Shown piece after piece: positions 14,515 through 22,947 of a stretch of 34,397 nucleotides of DNA. The notes below the pieces were generated by a model that saw only the letters and a list, made by a program, of their open reading frames with translations, ran no database searches and was not told where the DNA came from. The stretch is from Methanomassiliicoccaceae archaeon (GTDB lineage Archaea; Thermoplasmatota; Thermoplasmata; Methanomassiliicoccales; Methanomethylophilaceae): the NCBI GenBank assembly GCA_003550345.1, contig PUJZ01000080.1, positions 1 through 34,397 on the forward strand, read 5' to 3'. The first letter of the stretch is position 1. Each line of letters opens with the position of its first letter. A program made the translations under genes and the position numbers.

Positions 14515-14549
14515 TAGTTTGGGAATCGGGCCGAAGAGTCTCCGGCCGC

Positions 14550-15845
14550 CTAGACCAGCTCGTGGAAGCGGTAGGCCTCCTCGCCCTCGTTGAAGCAGTA
14601 GCGGATCTTGGTGAACCCGCGCTTCAGCTCCTTCACGTCCTCCTTCACCTTCGCCGGAGGGTCCTTGTTGCAGATGCGCGCGATGAGCTCCGCCACCTGC
14701 GTCATCTCGCTCTCCCTCATGCCGACGCGGGTGAGCTCCTGCACCCCCAGCCTGATCCCCGACGGCTTCACCGCAGAGGTGTCGCTGGGCAGCATGTTCT
14801 TGTTGCAGATTATGTTGGCGTCCTCCAGGTCCTGGGCCACCGTCTTGCCGCCGCCGTGGGCGGAGACGTCCACGGCGATGGCGTGGGAACGGGTGAAGCC
14901 GAGGTCGGGGCAGAGCACTTCGATGCCCCGCTCGTACAGGGCCTCGCCCAGGGCGCGCGAGTTCTTCACCGTCTGCGCCGCATAGTCCTTGGCGTAGACC
15001 TTCATCTCCGCCAGCGTCACGGCCAATGCTGCCATGGCGTGAAGGTGGTGGCTGCTGGTCACGCCGGGGAAGACCGCGCGGTGCAGCGCCTTCTCCTGCT
15101 CCTCATCGAGGTTGTCGCCCAGTAGCATGCCGTGGTTGGGGCCGGGGAATGTCTTGTGGGTGCTTGAGGACAGTATGTGGACTCCCTCGCGCAGCGGGTC
15201 CTGGAACTGGCCGCCGGCGATGAGGCCGAGGACATGGGCCGCGTCGTACCAGACGGTGCAGCCTATCTCGTCGAAGGTGTCCATGAGGTCCTTGAGCGGA
15301 GGGGGGAAGAGGAAGACCGAGAGGCCGAACTGGGCCACTTTCGGCCTGACGTCCTTGAGCACCTTGATGGTCTCGTCCACGTCCAGGTTCATGTCGCTCT
15401 CGTTGAAGGGGTAGTTGACCGACTCCACCGACCGGAGCCCGAAGGCGCCGAACTTGGCGGTGGATATGTGCGCGCCCTGCGCCAGCGCGCAGGTGGTTAT
15501 GATGTCGCCTGGCTCGGCGAAGGCGAAGAGGACGGCCATGTTCGCCACCGTCCCCGAGATGGGCCTGAGGTCGGCGAAGTTGCAGTCGAAGAGCTCGCGC
15601 GCCATCTCCATGGCCTTGAGCTCCACCTCGTCGACGTAGATGTTGCCCTGGTAGTACCGCTTTCCGGGGAGCCCCTCGGCGTAGCGGTCGGCGAAATCGG
15701 ATATCAGCATCTCCTTGGCCAACGGGCTCATCAGGTTCTCGGAGGCGATCATCGGTATGCTCTCCTCGAACCACTTGTTGTGGGCCCGCACCTTGTCCCG
15801 GATCCAAAGCGCTTCCTCGTTAATCATGGATGCTCGCTTTGCCAT
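14550..15845 (-). CDS. glyA: Serine hydroxymethyltransferase
   Basis: A 431-residue PLP enzyme interconverting serine and glycine with one-carbon transfer to a pterin (tetrahydromethanopterin in most methanogens, by family knowledge). The PLP lysine is Lys231 in SSSTHKTFPGPNHG. Other family segments are SENLMSP, GKRYYQGN and WYDAAHVLG. A TATA box TTAATAAAAG at 15854-15864 (minus) is only about 14 bp from the ATG at 15845, so transcription may start near 15832 and translation at the in-frame ATG at 15827 (MINEEALW), a nearly leaderless start. I keep 15845 as the outer limit. The stop is TAG; a read-through would add 16 residues before the next stop. Confidence 0.95.
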   Translation of the reverse strand: MAKRASMINEEALWIRDKVRAHNKWFEESIPMIASENLMSPLAKEMLISDFADRYAEGLPGKRYYQGNIYVDEVELKAMEMARELFDCNFADLRPISGTVANMAVLFAFAEPGDIITTCALAQGAHISTAKFGAFGLRSVESVNYPFNESDMNLDVDETIKVLKDVRPKVAQFGLSVFLFPPPLKDLMDTFDEIGCTVWYDAAHVLGLIAGGQFQDPLREGVHILSSSTHKTFPGPNHGMLLGDNLDEEQEKALHRAVFPGVTSSHHLHAMAALAVTLAEMKVYAKDYAAQTVKNSRALGEALYERGIEVLCPDLGFTRSHAIAVDVSAHGGGKTVAQDLEDANIICNKNMLPSDTSAVKPSGIRLGVQELTRVGMRESEMTQVAELIARICNKDPPAKVKEDVKELKRGFTKIRYCFNEGEEAYRFHELV

Positions 15846-15875
15846 ACGCTTTTCTTTTATTAATGTATCCCCGGC

Positions 15876-16922
15876 TCAGTGGCGCAGGAGCTGCGCGAGC
15901 TTTTCCTTCAGGGCCGTTATGGCCCCCACCGGTTCAGGGTCGACTTGGCGCATCAGGGCGAGGTACAATGATACGAAGTCGCCGATCAGCGAGGAGCGCA
16001 TGTTCTTCTCCAGGCTGCTCTCCCCCTCGATCTGCACCTCGTGTACCTCCACCCCGTTGTCGCGCAGGCTGTCGATGCTCGCATCGACTATGCCCCTGAG
16101 CGTCTCGGGGGCGTTGGCGTCGTAGAGCACCACCGGGGAGCAGCGCATCGTCGGGCTCCCCTCCACCCAGCCCACGATCTCGTTGTGGTTGAACTCCGGC
16201 ATAACCCCCGAGAAGGCCATCATCTTGGAGTTCTCGTTAATCTGCGTCTTCCATCGCAGCGAGGAGGCGGCCATGTTAGGATGGCCGTAGATCACCGGGA
16301 CGGTGCCCATAAGGGAGCTGGCCAGCGCCGAGGCCTCGTTCTCGGGGTAGGAGGGCATCATGGTGTCGCGCAGCTCCTTGAACTCGGGCATCATCCTCTG
16401 CAGCTCCCTCTTGGCCGGGCATACATCGAGGCCGTCGAGGCACAGGGCGGTGACGCCGACCATGTGCCCGAGCGCCGCCCGCGGCTGTATGCCGGAAGGT
16501 ATCGGGTAGCTGGGGACCCCATGCCTATGGCTCAGGTCCTGCAGCTCCCCGCCCGAGCATACGGTGACTATGGCGGCGTCCCGTTGCCTCGCCTGGCGGT
16601 AGAGCTCGAGCGTCTCCCAGGTGTTGCCCGAGTAGCTGGTAACCAAGGTCAGGGTGTCGGAGTCCACCCAGCGGGGCAGCTCCACCCCCCTTATCACGTT
16701 CACCGGGGTGGACGACCTCTCGTTGGAGAAGTCCGCGAATATGTCGCCGGCGATGGCGGAGGCGCCCATTCCGCAGACGCAGACCTTGGAGAACTTGAAG
16801 TCCAGGTCGAAAGGCAGCGACAGCGATTCCTCTATCTGCTCAGGGGTCTCGCTGATAGACCTGCCGATGTTGCTTCCGCCGTTGACGAAATCCAGAACTG
16901 TCTTTTCGACAGTTGACGACAT
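15876..16922 (-). CDS. Bifunctional phosphoglucose/phosphomannose isomerase
   Basis: A 348-residue two-SIS-domain isomerase of the archaeal/crenarchaeal PGI/PMI type, interconverting glucose-6-phosphate, mannose-6-phosphate and fructose-6-phosphate. Seen motifs: VCGMGASAIAGD (first SIS domain), LVTSYSGNTWETL (SxSGxTxET phosphate-binding signature), VTVCSGGEL, the PSGIQPRAALGH segment, the second-domain WKTQINENSK and the catalytic region MPEFNHNEIVGW. The ORF can begin at TTG 16931, but the ATG at 16922 is chosen: TATATTTTAA at 16942-16951 lies about 25 bp ahead, so the mRNA is probably leaderless. It precedes glyA by about 30 bp on the same strand; glyA has its own TATA box within that gap. 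Confidence 0.92.
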   Translation of the reverse strand: MSSTVEKTVLDFVNGGSNIGRSISETPEQIEESLSLPFDLDFKFSKVCVCGMGASAIAGDIFADFSNERSSTPVNVIRGVELPRWVDSDTLTLVTSYSGNTWETLELYRQARQRDAAIVTVCSGGELQDLSHRHGVPSYPIPSGIQPRAALGHMVGVTALCLDGLDVCPAKRELQRMMPEFKELRDTMMPSYPENEASALASSLMGTVPVIYGHPNMAASSLRWKTQINENSKMMAFSGVMPEFNHNEIVGWVEGSPTMRCSPVVLYDANAPETLRGIVDASIDSLRDNGVEVHEVQIEGESSLEKNMRSSLIGDFVSLYLALMRQVDPEPVGAITALKEKLAQLLRH

Positions 16923-16987
16923 GATGTTCAAGTATATGGCATTAAAATATAAGTAATATATGATAAACAGATGCCAGACATGCCAGG

Positions 16988-17002
16988 CCGATGCTGCATC
17001 GG
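16988..17002. promoter_or_regulatory. Perfect inverted repeat upstream of the rib operon promoter
   Basis: CCGATG-CTG-CATCGG lies about 18 bp upstream of the AAAATATTTT TATA box (17021-17030) of ribB. The archaeal riboflavin regulator RbkR is a candidate binder, but I cannot match its motif for this lineage. Confidence 0.4.
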
Positions 17003-17020
17003 AAGTTTGGTAGCTGAGTA

Positions 17021-17076
17021 AAAATATTTTAAGCAGCCGCCGATGTCAGTGAGGTTCAGGCCGCGGCAGATGCCGC
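17021..17076 (+). promoter_or_regulatory. ribB promoter and leader hairpin
   Basis: The TATA box AAAATATTTT (17021-17030) predicts a start near 17051 and a leader of about 45 nt. Within it GCGGC-AGAT-GCCGC (17063-17076) forms a hairpin, followed by GGAG (17085 region) before the ATG. It does not show the conserved FMN-riboswitch core. Confidence 0.45.
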
Positions 17077-17095
17077 TGACGGGACGGAGATCACG

Positions 17096-17782
17096 ATGGG
17101 TGACATTGAAAAGGCTTTGCAGGACCTGAAGGACGGCAGGATAGTCCTGGTTTACGATTTCGACGACCGCGAGAGGGAGACCGACATGGTCGTCGCCTCC
17201 CAATTCATCGAGCCGGAGCACATCCGGAGGATGCGCAAGGACGGCGGGGGCCTGATATGCACCACGCTGCACGGACCGCTGGCGGAGGAGCTGGGCATAC
17301 CCTTCCTGGCCGACCTCTTCGCCATGGCCGCCAAGGAGTACCCTGCCATGGAGGGCCTGGCGCCTTTCGACATACCTTACGACACCAAGTCGGCGTTCTC
17401 GGTCACCGTCAACCACCGGGACACCTACACCGGGATAACCGACCGGGACCGCGCCCTCACCATCCGCGAACTGTCGAGGATCGCCGGCATGGACGGCGAC
17501 GCCGAGGAGAAACGCAAGGAGTTCGGATCCCACTTCAGGGCCCCTGGGCACGTGCACCTGCTGCGCACCAGCGACGAGCTGCTCAGCGCCAGGCAGGGGC
17601 ATACGGAGATGAGCACCGTTCTGGCCATCATGGCCGGGCTCGTCCCCTCGGCCACCGTCTGCGAGATGATGGGCGATGACGGCGAAGCTTTATCCAAAGA
17701 GAAGGCCATCGAGTATGCCGAGCGCGAGGGGCTGTGCTTCCTGGAAGGGAAGGAGGTCATCGATGCCTGGGGATCGCTCTGA
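17096..17782 (+). CDS. ribB: 3,4-dihydroxy-2-butanone 4-phosphate synthase
   Basis: A 228-residue enzyme making the four-carbon precursor of riboflavin from ribulose 5-phosphate. The acidic metal/substrate loop is DFDDRERETDM (21-31), corresponding to the family DDExRExE/D pattern. FRAPGHVHLLR and RQGHTEMS hold the catalytic histidines and phosphate contacts. It stands alone, without the GTP cyclohydrolase II domain of bacterial fusions, as usual in archaea. First gene of a four-gene operon with ribL 12 bp downstream. GGAG lies 7 bases before the ATG. Confidence 0.95.
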   Translation: MGDIEKALQDLKDGRIVLVYDFDDRERETDMVVASQFIEPEHIRRMRKDGGGLICTTLHGPLAEELGIPFLADLFAMAAKEYPAMEGLAPFDIPYDTKSAFSVTVNHRDTYTGITDRDRALTIRELSRIAGMDGDAEEKRKEFGSHFRAPGHVHLLRTSDELLSARQGHTEMSTVLAIMAGLVPSATVCEMMGDDGEALSKEKAIEYAEREGLCFLEGKEVIDAWGSL

Positions 17783-17794
17783 GGGGAAAGGTTC

Positions 17795-18692
<898 letters not shown>

Positions 18693-18704
18693 GGAGGAGA
18701 TATT

Positions 18705-19115
18705 ATGAAAAGATACAGATTGGGATTCGTGGTGGCGGAGTTCAACTTCGACATAACCTCGATGATGCTGGAGCGAGCCAAGTCGCAGGTGGAGTTCCTG
18801 GACGCCGAGATCGTCAAGACGATCTACGTGCCCGGGGTCTTCGACATGCCCCTGGCCATCAAGAAGCTGTTGCAGATGGACGAAGTGGACGCCGTGGTGA
18901 CGCTGGGGACGGTGATCGAGGGCGAGACGGAGCATGACGACATCGTCGCCGGACACGCTTCGCGGAAGATAGCCGACCTCGCCTTGGAGCACGGTAAGCC
19001 GGTGGCTCTGGGGATAACAGGCCCGGGCATGACCCGCCTGCAGGCGGAGAAGCGCATCGAGAAGGGCCGGGAGGCCGTGGACGCCGCCGTCAAGATGCTG
19101 AAGCGCCTGGAGTAG
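18705..19115 (+). CDS. ribH: 6,7-dimethyl-8-ribityllumazine synthase
   Basis: A 136-residue enzyme that condenses the RibB product with the pyrimidine precursor to form lumazine, the substrate of RibC next door. Typical blocks are [40 protein letters not shown] (catalytic His in the EHDD region) and LGITGPGMT. The Shine-Dalgarno GGAGGAG (18692-18699) is strong. Last gene of the rib operon. The stop is TAG, and the convergent aminotransferase gene ends 12 bp beyond. Confidence 0.96.
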   Translation: MKRYRLGFVVAEFNFDITSMMLERAKSQVEFLDAEIVKTIYVPGVFDMPLAIKKLLQMDEVDAVVTLGTVIEGETEHDDIVAGHASRKIADLALEHGKPVALGITGPGMTRLQAEKRIEKGREAVDAAVKMLKRLE

Positions 19116-19127
19116 GCGCGAAACCAC

Positions 19128-20333
19128 TTACCCCTGGACCTTCTTCAAGCGTCCGGTCATGAAGATGTCCAGCTTGTCATAGGCCTTCTCCAGGATCTCT
19201 ATCTCCGGCAGTATGATGGTGCGGAAGTGGTTGCGGCCGAACTCCTCGCAGAATCCTGAGCCGGGAACGAAGAGCACGCCTGTGCCCCACAGGACGTCTA
19301 GTATGAAGTCCATGTCGTTCTTCCACAGGTCGGCCTCCACCTTGGGGAACATGAACATCGATCCCTTGGCCCTGCGGGTGGATATGCCCGGTATCTCGTT
19401 GAGCCTCTTGTACGAGTAGTCGGCGCGGGCGGACAGTTTGGAGTTGAGCTCATTGATGTAGTCCTGCGGACCCTGCAGGGCGGCGCGGGCGGCCCATTGG
19501 CAGGGCACATTGGGGCAGAGGCGGGCGCGCAGCTGGCGCATGCAGCCCTCGAATATCTCGTCCATCTCCCCGGACTCGTCCATGAAATAGCTGTACCCCA
19601 CCCTCCATCCGGGCATCAGGTTGACCTTGGAGAATCCGTTCATGATGATCTTCTTCACGTCCGGCGAGGTGCGGGAGAAGGAGAAGAACGGCGTGTCGAA
19701 GGTGATCTTGTCGTATATCTCATCGGATATGACCGGCAGTCCGTGCTCGGCGGCGAGGTCGGCGATCTCCCTGATGGCCTTCTCCGGGTAGACGGCGCCG
19801 GTGGGGTTGTTCGGGTTGATCACCACGATGGCGCGGGTGCGCTCGTTCACACGATCGCGCATCATGTCGATGTCCGGCTGCCAGTCCTCGGACTCCACCT
19901 GCTCGTAGGACACGGGCTTGGCGTCGAAGTAGTTGATGTACTGGGTGTAGGACGGGTAACCAGGCCCGGGGACGAGGACCTCGTCGCCGGGCTCGAGGAT
20001 GGTGCCCAGCACCACCTGGACGGATTCGCTCACCCCGTTGGTGACGATGACGTCCTCCGGGCTTATCCTGGCCCCGTGCTTCTCGAACTCGCGGTCGGCG
20101 ATGGCCTGCCTCAGCTCGGGGCTCCCTTGGGAGTCGCCGTAGCCGTTGTCCACCATGTCCACCGCCTCCCGCAGGGCGGCCTTGAAGTACTCAGGGGTCT
20201 CGAAGTCCCATTTGTTGGGGTCGCCGATGTTCATGCGGATGACCTCAGCGCCCTTGGCCTCCATCTCATCGGCGGGGATGGTGACCTGTCTTATGGCGTA
20301 GTTCATCTTCATGGAGCGTCTGGAGGCCTTCAT
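19128..20333 (-). CDS. Class I PLP-dependent aminotransferase (alanine/aspartate type)
   Basis: A 401-residue fold-type I aminotransferase. Substrate-binding RMNIGDPNKW, the PLP segments VTNGVSESVQ, VINPNNPTGAVYP, SDEIYDKI and the PLP lysine Lys236 in NGFSKVNLMPGWRVGY (with Arg244) are clear. Many archaeal relatives are alanine or aspartate aminotransferases; the exact amino donor is not readable from sequence. An in-frame TTG at 20342 exists; the ATG at 20333 is chosen. A TATA-like GTTTTAAATC at about 20373-20382 (minus) leaves a leader of about 20 nt. Divergent from truA. Confidence 0.9.
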   Translation of the reverse strand: MKASRRSMKMNYAIRQVTIPADEMEAKGAEVIRMNIGDPNKWDFETPEYFKAALREAVDMVDNGYGDSQGSPELRQAIADREFEKHGARISPEDVIVTNGVSESVQVVLGTILEPGDEVLVPGPGYPSYTQYINYFDAKPVSYEQVESEDWQPDIDMMRDRVNERTRAIVVINPNNPTGAVYPEKAIREIADLAAEHGLPVISDEIYDKITFDTPFFSFSRTSPDVKKIIMNGFSKVNLMPGWRVGYSYFMDESGEMDEIFEGCMRQLRARLCPNVPCQWAARAALQGPQDYINELNSKLSARADYSYKRLNEIPGISTRRAKGSMFMFPKVEADLWKNDMDFILDVLWGTGVLFVPGSGFCEEFGRNHFRTIILPEIEILEKAYDKLDIFMTGRLKKVQG

Positions 20334-20446
20334 GTAACCCAATCCTGCGGAATGCCTACATAATCCAGCACATGATTTAAAACCTCTTTCCCGGAAAAGG
20401 CCGAAAGGAGAGAAAAAACAATAACGCTGGCGCCGTTCTGAGACCG

Positions 20447-21238
20447 ATGAGCGCCCGCAGAGTGGCGGTGAGGATCGCCTACAACGGCAAGGGCTTCAGC
20501 GGATCCCAGCGCCAGCCGGGCCTGCGGACCGTGGAGGGGGAGGTGCTTAGGGCGCTGGAGGCGGTAATGCCCCGCATGGAGGGCGCTTTCGAACTGAAGG
20601 CGGCCAGCCGCACCGACGCCGGTGTGAGCGCCGCCGGGAACGTCATCGCCTTCCGCAGCGCGATGCGCGACGGCGCGGAGCTGCTCCGCGCCCTCAACGC
20701 CGTCAGCGGCGATGTCCACTTCCTCGCCGTCGCCGAGCTCCCTGAAGAACGCAACATCCGTCACGCCGCGTCACGCCGCTACCGTTATTTCCTGCCCAAG
20801 GAGGGCATCGACATCGAGGCGGCGAGGGCCTGCGCCCCGCTGTTCGAGGGGGAGCACGATTTCCGCCGCTTCTGCCGCGATGAGGGCAAGGGGACGGTGA
20901 CAATCATCGATTCCATCAACGTGAGCGATGAATGCGATATGCTGGTCATCGAGTTCATAGCCCCTCGTTTCCTGTGGAACATGGTGAGGCGCATCGTCGC
21001 CGCCATCGCCGCCGTCGCCGAGGGCGCCAGGACCATGTCGGAGCTGGAGCGGGCGCTTCAGGGCGAGGACCTGCAGTTCGGCCTCGCTCCCGCCGAGAAC
21101 CTCGTGCTCATGGACGTGGAGTACCATGACCTGGCGTTCGTGAGGCATGACGACCCCGTGCTGCATCGGAAGATCGCGGAGGGGCTTCACCGTTCGAGGG
21201 TCGACCTATCCCTGCTGCTCTCCGTCCGTCAACGGTGA
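20447..21238 (+). CDS. truA: tRNA pseudouridine(38-40) synthase TruA
   Basis: A 263-residue pseudouridine synthase acting on the anticodon stem-loop. The catalytic aspartate is Asp57 in SRTDAGVSA. Other family segments are VRIAYNGKGFSGSQRQPG, HAASRRYRYFL, HDFRRFCR and FLWNMVRRIVAAI. AAAAACAATAAC at about 20413-20424 could be the TATA element for a near-leaderless start. Its last 33 bp overlap the 3' end of the convergent acr3 gene. Confidence 0.94.
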   Translation: MSARRVAVRIAYNGKGFSGSQRQPGLRTVEGEVLRALEAVMPRMEGAFELKAASRTDAGVSAAGNVIAFRSAMRDGAELLRALNAVSGDVHFLAVAELPEERNIRHAASRRYRYFLPKEGIDIEAARACAPLFEGEHDFRRFCRDEGKGTVTIIDSINVSDECDMLVIEFIAPRFLWNMVRRIVAAIAAVAEGARTMSELERALQGEDLQFGLAPAENLVLMDVEYHDLAFVRHDDPVLHRKIAEGLHRSRVDLSLLLSVRQR

Positions 21239-22306
21239 CATGTCGGGGGTGTCGGTCCGCTCCATGGGCGGGAAGCGCCGGCGGTTCCGCAGCAGTATGC
21301 TCACCAGCAGCAGCATCACCGGCACCTCTATCAGCACTCCCACCACGGTGGCGAGCGCGGCCCCGCTGCCCACTCCGAAGACCATGACCGCGGTGGCAAT
21401 GGCGACCTCGAAGTGGTTGCTGGTGCCGATGATGGAGACGGGCACCGTCTCCTCATAGGTCAGCTTGAAGATCTTCGCCAACAGTATCCCGATGCCGAAT
21501 ATGAACAGTATCTGCAAAGTCAGGGGGAGGGCGACCATGCCCACCGACAGAGGGGCCTCGACTATGACATCGCCCTGCAGCATGAACAGGTATATCAGAG
21601 TGAGCAGCAGCGCTGTCATCGACACCTGGCCAGTGTTCCTCAGGAACGTCCCCTCGTACCACTCGATGCCCCGGCTGCGTATCAGATGTTTGCGGGTGAC
21701 GTAACCGGCGACCAGGGAGACGCCCACATAGAGCATCACCGTGAAGAATATGGTCCAGAACGGGATGGGCATCCCGCCCACGTCGAGCAGGAAGTTGCCC
21801 AGCGGGGCGAAAAGCAGCAGCATCGTCAAGGAGTTGATGGCCACCAGGACCAGGGTCAGGCCCATGAATCCACGCGCCAGATAGCTGAAGACCAGCACCA
21901 TTGCGGTGCAGGGGGCTATCCCCAGCAGAATCATGCCCGCCATGTACTCGTTGGCCAGCGTGGGGTCGAGGAAGGGCGCCCAGATTATCTGGAAGAACAC
22001 AAAGGCGAAAAAGAACATGCTGAATGGCTTGATGCCCCAGTTTATGAAGAGAGTCAACGCCACCGGCTTGGGAGCCTTGACCGCGTTCACCACCTGGCTG
22101 AAGTCTATCTGCAGCATTATCGGGTACATCATGCCGAAGAGCAGGATCGCGATGGGGAGGTTGACCTGCGCCACCTGGATCCCTGCCAAGGTCTCCGCTG
22201 TCCCCGGGAAGAGCCTGCCCAGGACTATCCCGATGACGATGCACAGCAACACCCATACCGTCAGGGACTTCTGGAAGAACCCCAGGTCGTATCCCTTTTC
22301 AGCCAT
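21206..22306 (-). CDS. acr3: Arsenite efflux permease, ACR3 family
   Basis: A 366-residue integral membrane protein with about ten hydrophobic segments that exports As(III) (and sometimes Sb(III)). The conserved cysteine is Cys133 in LLGIAPCTAMVLVFSYLARG, required for transport in characterised ACR3 proteins. Other blocks are FGMMYPIMLQIDF and IGTSNHFEVAIATA. The open frame extends to 22345, but the ATG at 22306 has GGAGGGG about 8 bases ahead and gives the usual cytosolic N-terminus. No arsR or arsC lies beside it. A dyad overlaps the transcription start, so an ArsR-like repressor encoded elsewhere is expected. The stop is TAG. Confidence 0.95.
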   Translation of the reverse strand: MAEKGYDLGFFQKSLTVWVLLCIVIGIVLGRLFPGTAETLAGIQVAQVNLPIAILLFGMMYPIMLQIDFSQVVNAVKAPKPVALTLFINWGIKPFSMFFFAFVFFQIIWAPFLDPTLANEYMAGMILLGIAPCTAMVLVFSYLARGFMGLTLVLVAINSLTMLLLFAPLGNFLLDVGGMPIPFWTIFFTVMLYVGVSLVAGYVTRKHLIRSRGIEWYEGTFLRNTGQVSMTALLLTLIYLFMLQGDVIVEAPLSVGMVALPLTLQILFIFGIGILLAKIFKLTYEETVPVSIIGTSNHFEVAIATAVMVFGVGSGAALATVVGVLIEVPVMLLLVSILLRNRRRFPPMERTDTPDMSPLTDGEQQG

Positions 22307-22347
22307 ATTGACAGCCCCTCCCTTGCCGTGGCCGGTGCCCGGCAAGT

Positions 22348-22369
22348 TATTTCAACATTTTTTGAAATA
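22348..22369. promoter_or_regulatory. Dyad operator at the acr3 transcription start
   Basis: TATTTCAA-(6)-TTGAAATA is a perfect 8-bp-arm dyad. It spans the predicted acr3 start (about 22357), so a bound ArsR/SmtB-like repressor would block transcription. Confidence 0.6.
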
Positions 22370-22377
22370 GTTTACCG

Positions 22378-22386
22378 TTATATAAA
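22378..22386. promoter_or_regulatory. TATA box of acr3, nearly symmetric
   Basis: TTTATATAA on the minus strand (TTATATAAA on plus), about 25 bp ahead of the dyad centre. Because the box is nearly palindromic it could also drive the plus strand toward the weak frame at 22429. Confidence 0.6.
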
Positions 22387-22428
22387 GGTAATGCTGCCCG
22401 ACAATGCTGGAGGAGGGGTGCCTGCAGC

Positions 22429-22632
22429 ATGCAGGGCGATGGTCGGGGCCCTTGTTACATGCCGGCCCTCTGCTGCGGCGCGGTCATCGATTGCGGATTC
22501 ATCGCGGCTGCCAACGCTGTAGCTGGAAACCGGTTTGCGGGCACGATGTGCCGCGCCCGCATTCATTCAAAAAAAGTGCTCCGGAATGAGGCCGACGGCG
22601 CCCGTTGGGCCGCGGCGGATAATCTAGCTTGA
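22429..22632 (+). CDS. Doubtful small Cys-containing frame
   Basis: A 67-codon frame starting about 45 bp after the symmetric acr3 TATA box, with GGAGGAGGGGTG (22408-22419) about 10 bases ahead of the ATG. It contains five Cys (CYMPALCC, DCGF and TMCR) but no recognised domain. Composition is acceptable but not strong. It could be a real small gene divergent from acr3, a decayed gene, or chance. Otherwise 22387-22710 holds nothing I can name. Confidence 0.22.
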   Translation: MQGDGRGPCYMPALCCGAVIDCGFIAAANAVAGNRFAGTMCRARIHSKKVLRNEADGARWAAADNLA

Positions 22633-22710
22633 ACATTCCTCCTCCAGTGACGGAACGCGTTGGCTGCAGCGAGAGGGAAATCTCAAATCCTGATTCGACC
22701 TTGGACAAGC

Positions 22711-22902
22711 ATGCGAAGCAGTCCTAGCGGAAGTTGCCCCGTCTGCGGCGGGACCGACATGGGCGAAGGCCGATGGTCAGCGTATGCCGCTCTGCGGCCG
22801 GTCGGGAAACTGGCGCTGCCATCCCCGGTCCGGGCCAAGGTGTGCAGGTCCTGCGGTGAGATAGTCTCGGTCCGCGTTGAGAAGCCGGAGAGGTTCCGCT
22901 GA
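22711..22902 (+). CDS. Small zinc-ribbon protein
   Basis: A 63-residue protein with two CxxCG knuckles: CPVCGG at residues 9-14 and CRSCGE at about 46-51. Between them is a hydrophobic/basic stretch (LRPVGKLALPSPVRAKV). This is a generic two-knuckle zinc ribbon and the partner or nucleic acid target is unknown. An upstream ATG at 22660 extends the frame by 17 residues of unlikely composition; 22711 starts just ahead of the ribbon. It precedes the PUA/PP-loop gene by 45 bp, but that gene has its own TATA box. Confidence 0.6.
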   Translation: MRSSPSGSCPVCGGTDMGEGRWSAYAALRPVGKLALPSPVRAKVCRSCGEIVSVRVEKPERFR

Positions 22903-22916
22903 CAGTCCGCATCAAC

Positions 22917-22927
22917 CTTTAAATAAG
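22917..22927 (+). promoter_or_regulatory. TATA box of the PUA/PP-loop gene
   Basis: TTTAAATAAGC centred about 26 bp before the ATG at 22948, predicting a leaderless transcript. Confidence 0.6.
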
Positions 22928-22947
22928 CGTTTTCAGTCAACACCAAC

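Noticed and set aside
17031-17095. FMN riboswitch ahead of ribB
   Set aside because: The leader is only about 45 nt and lacks the conserved FMN aptamer blocks; only simple hairpins are present.
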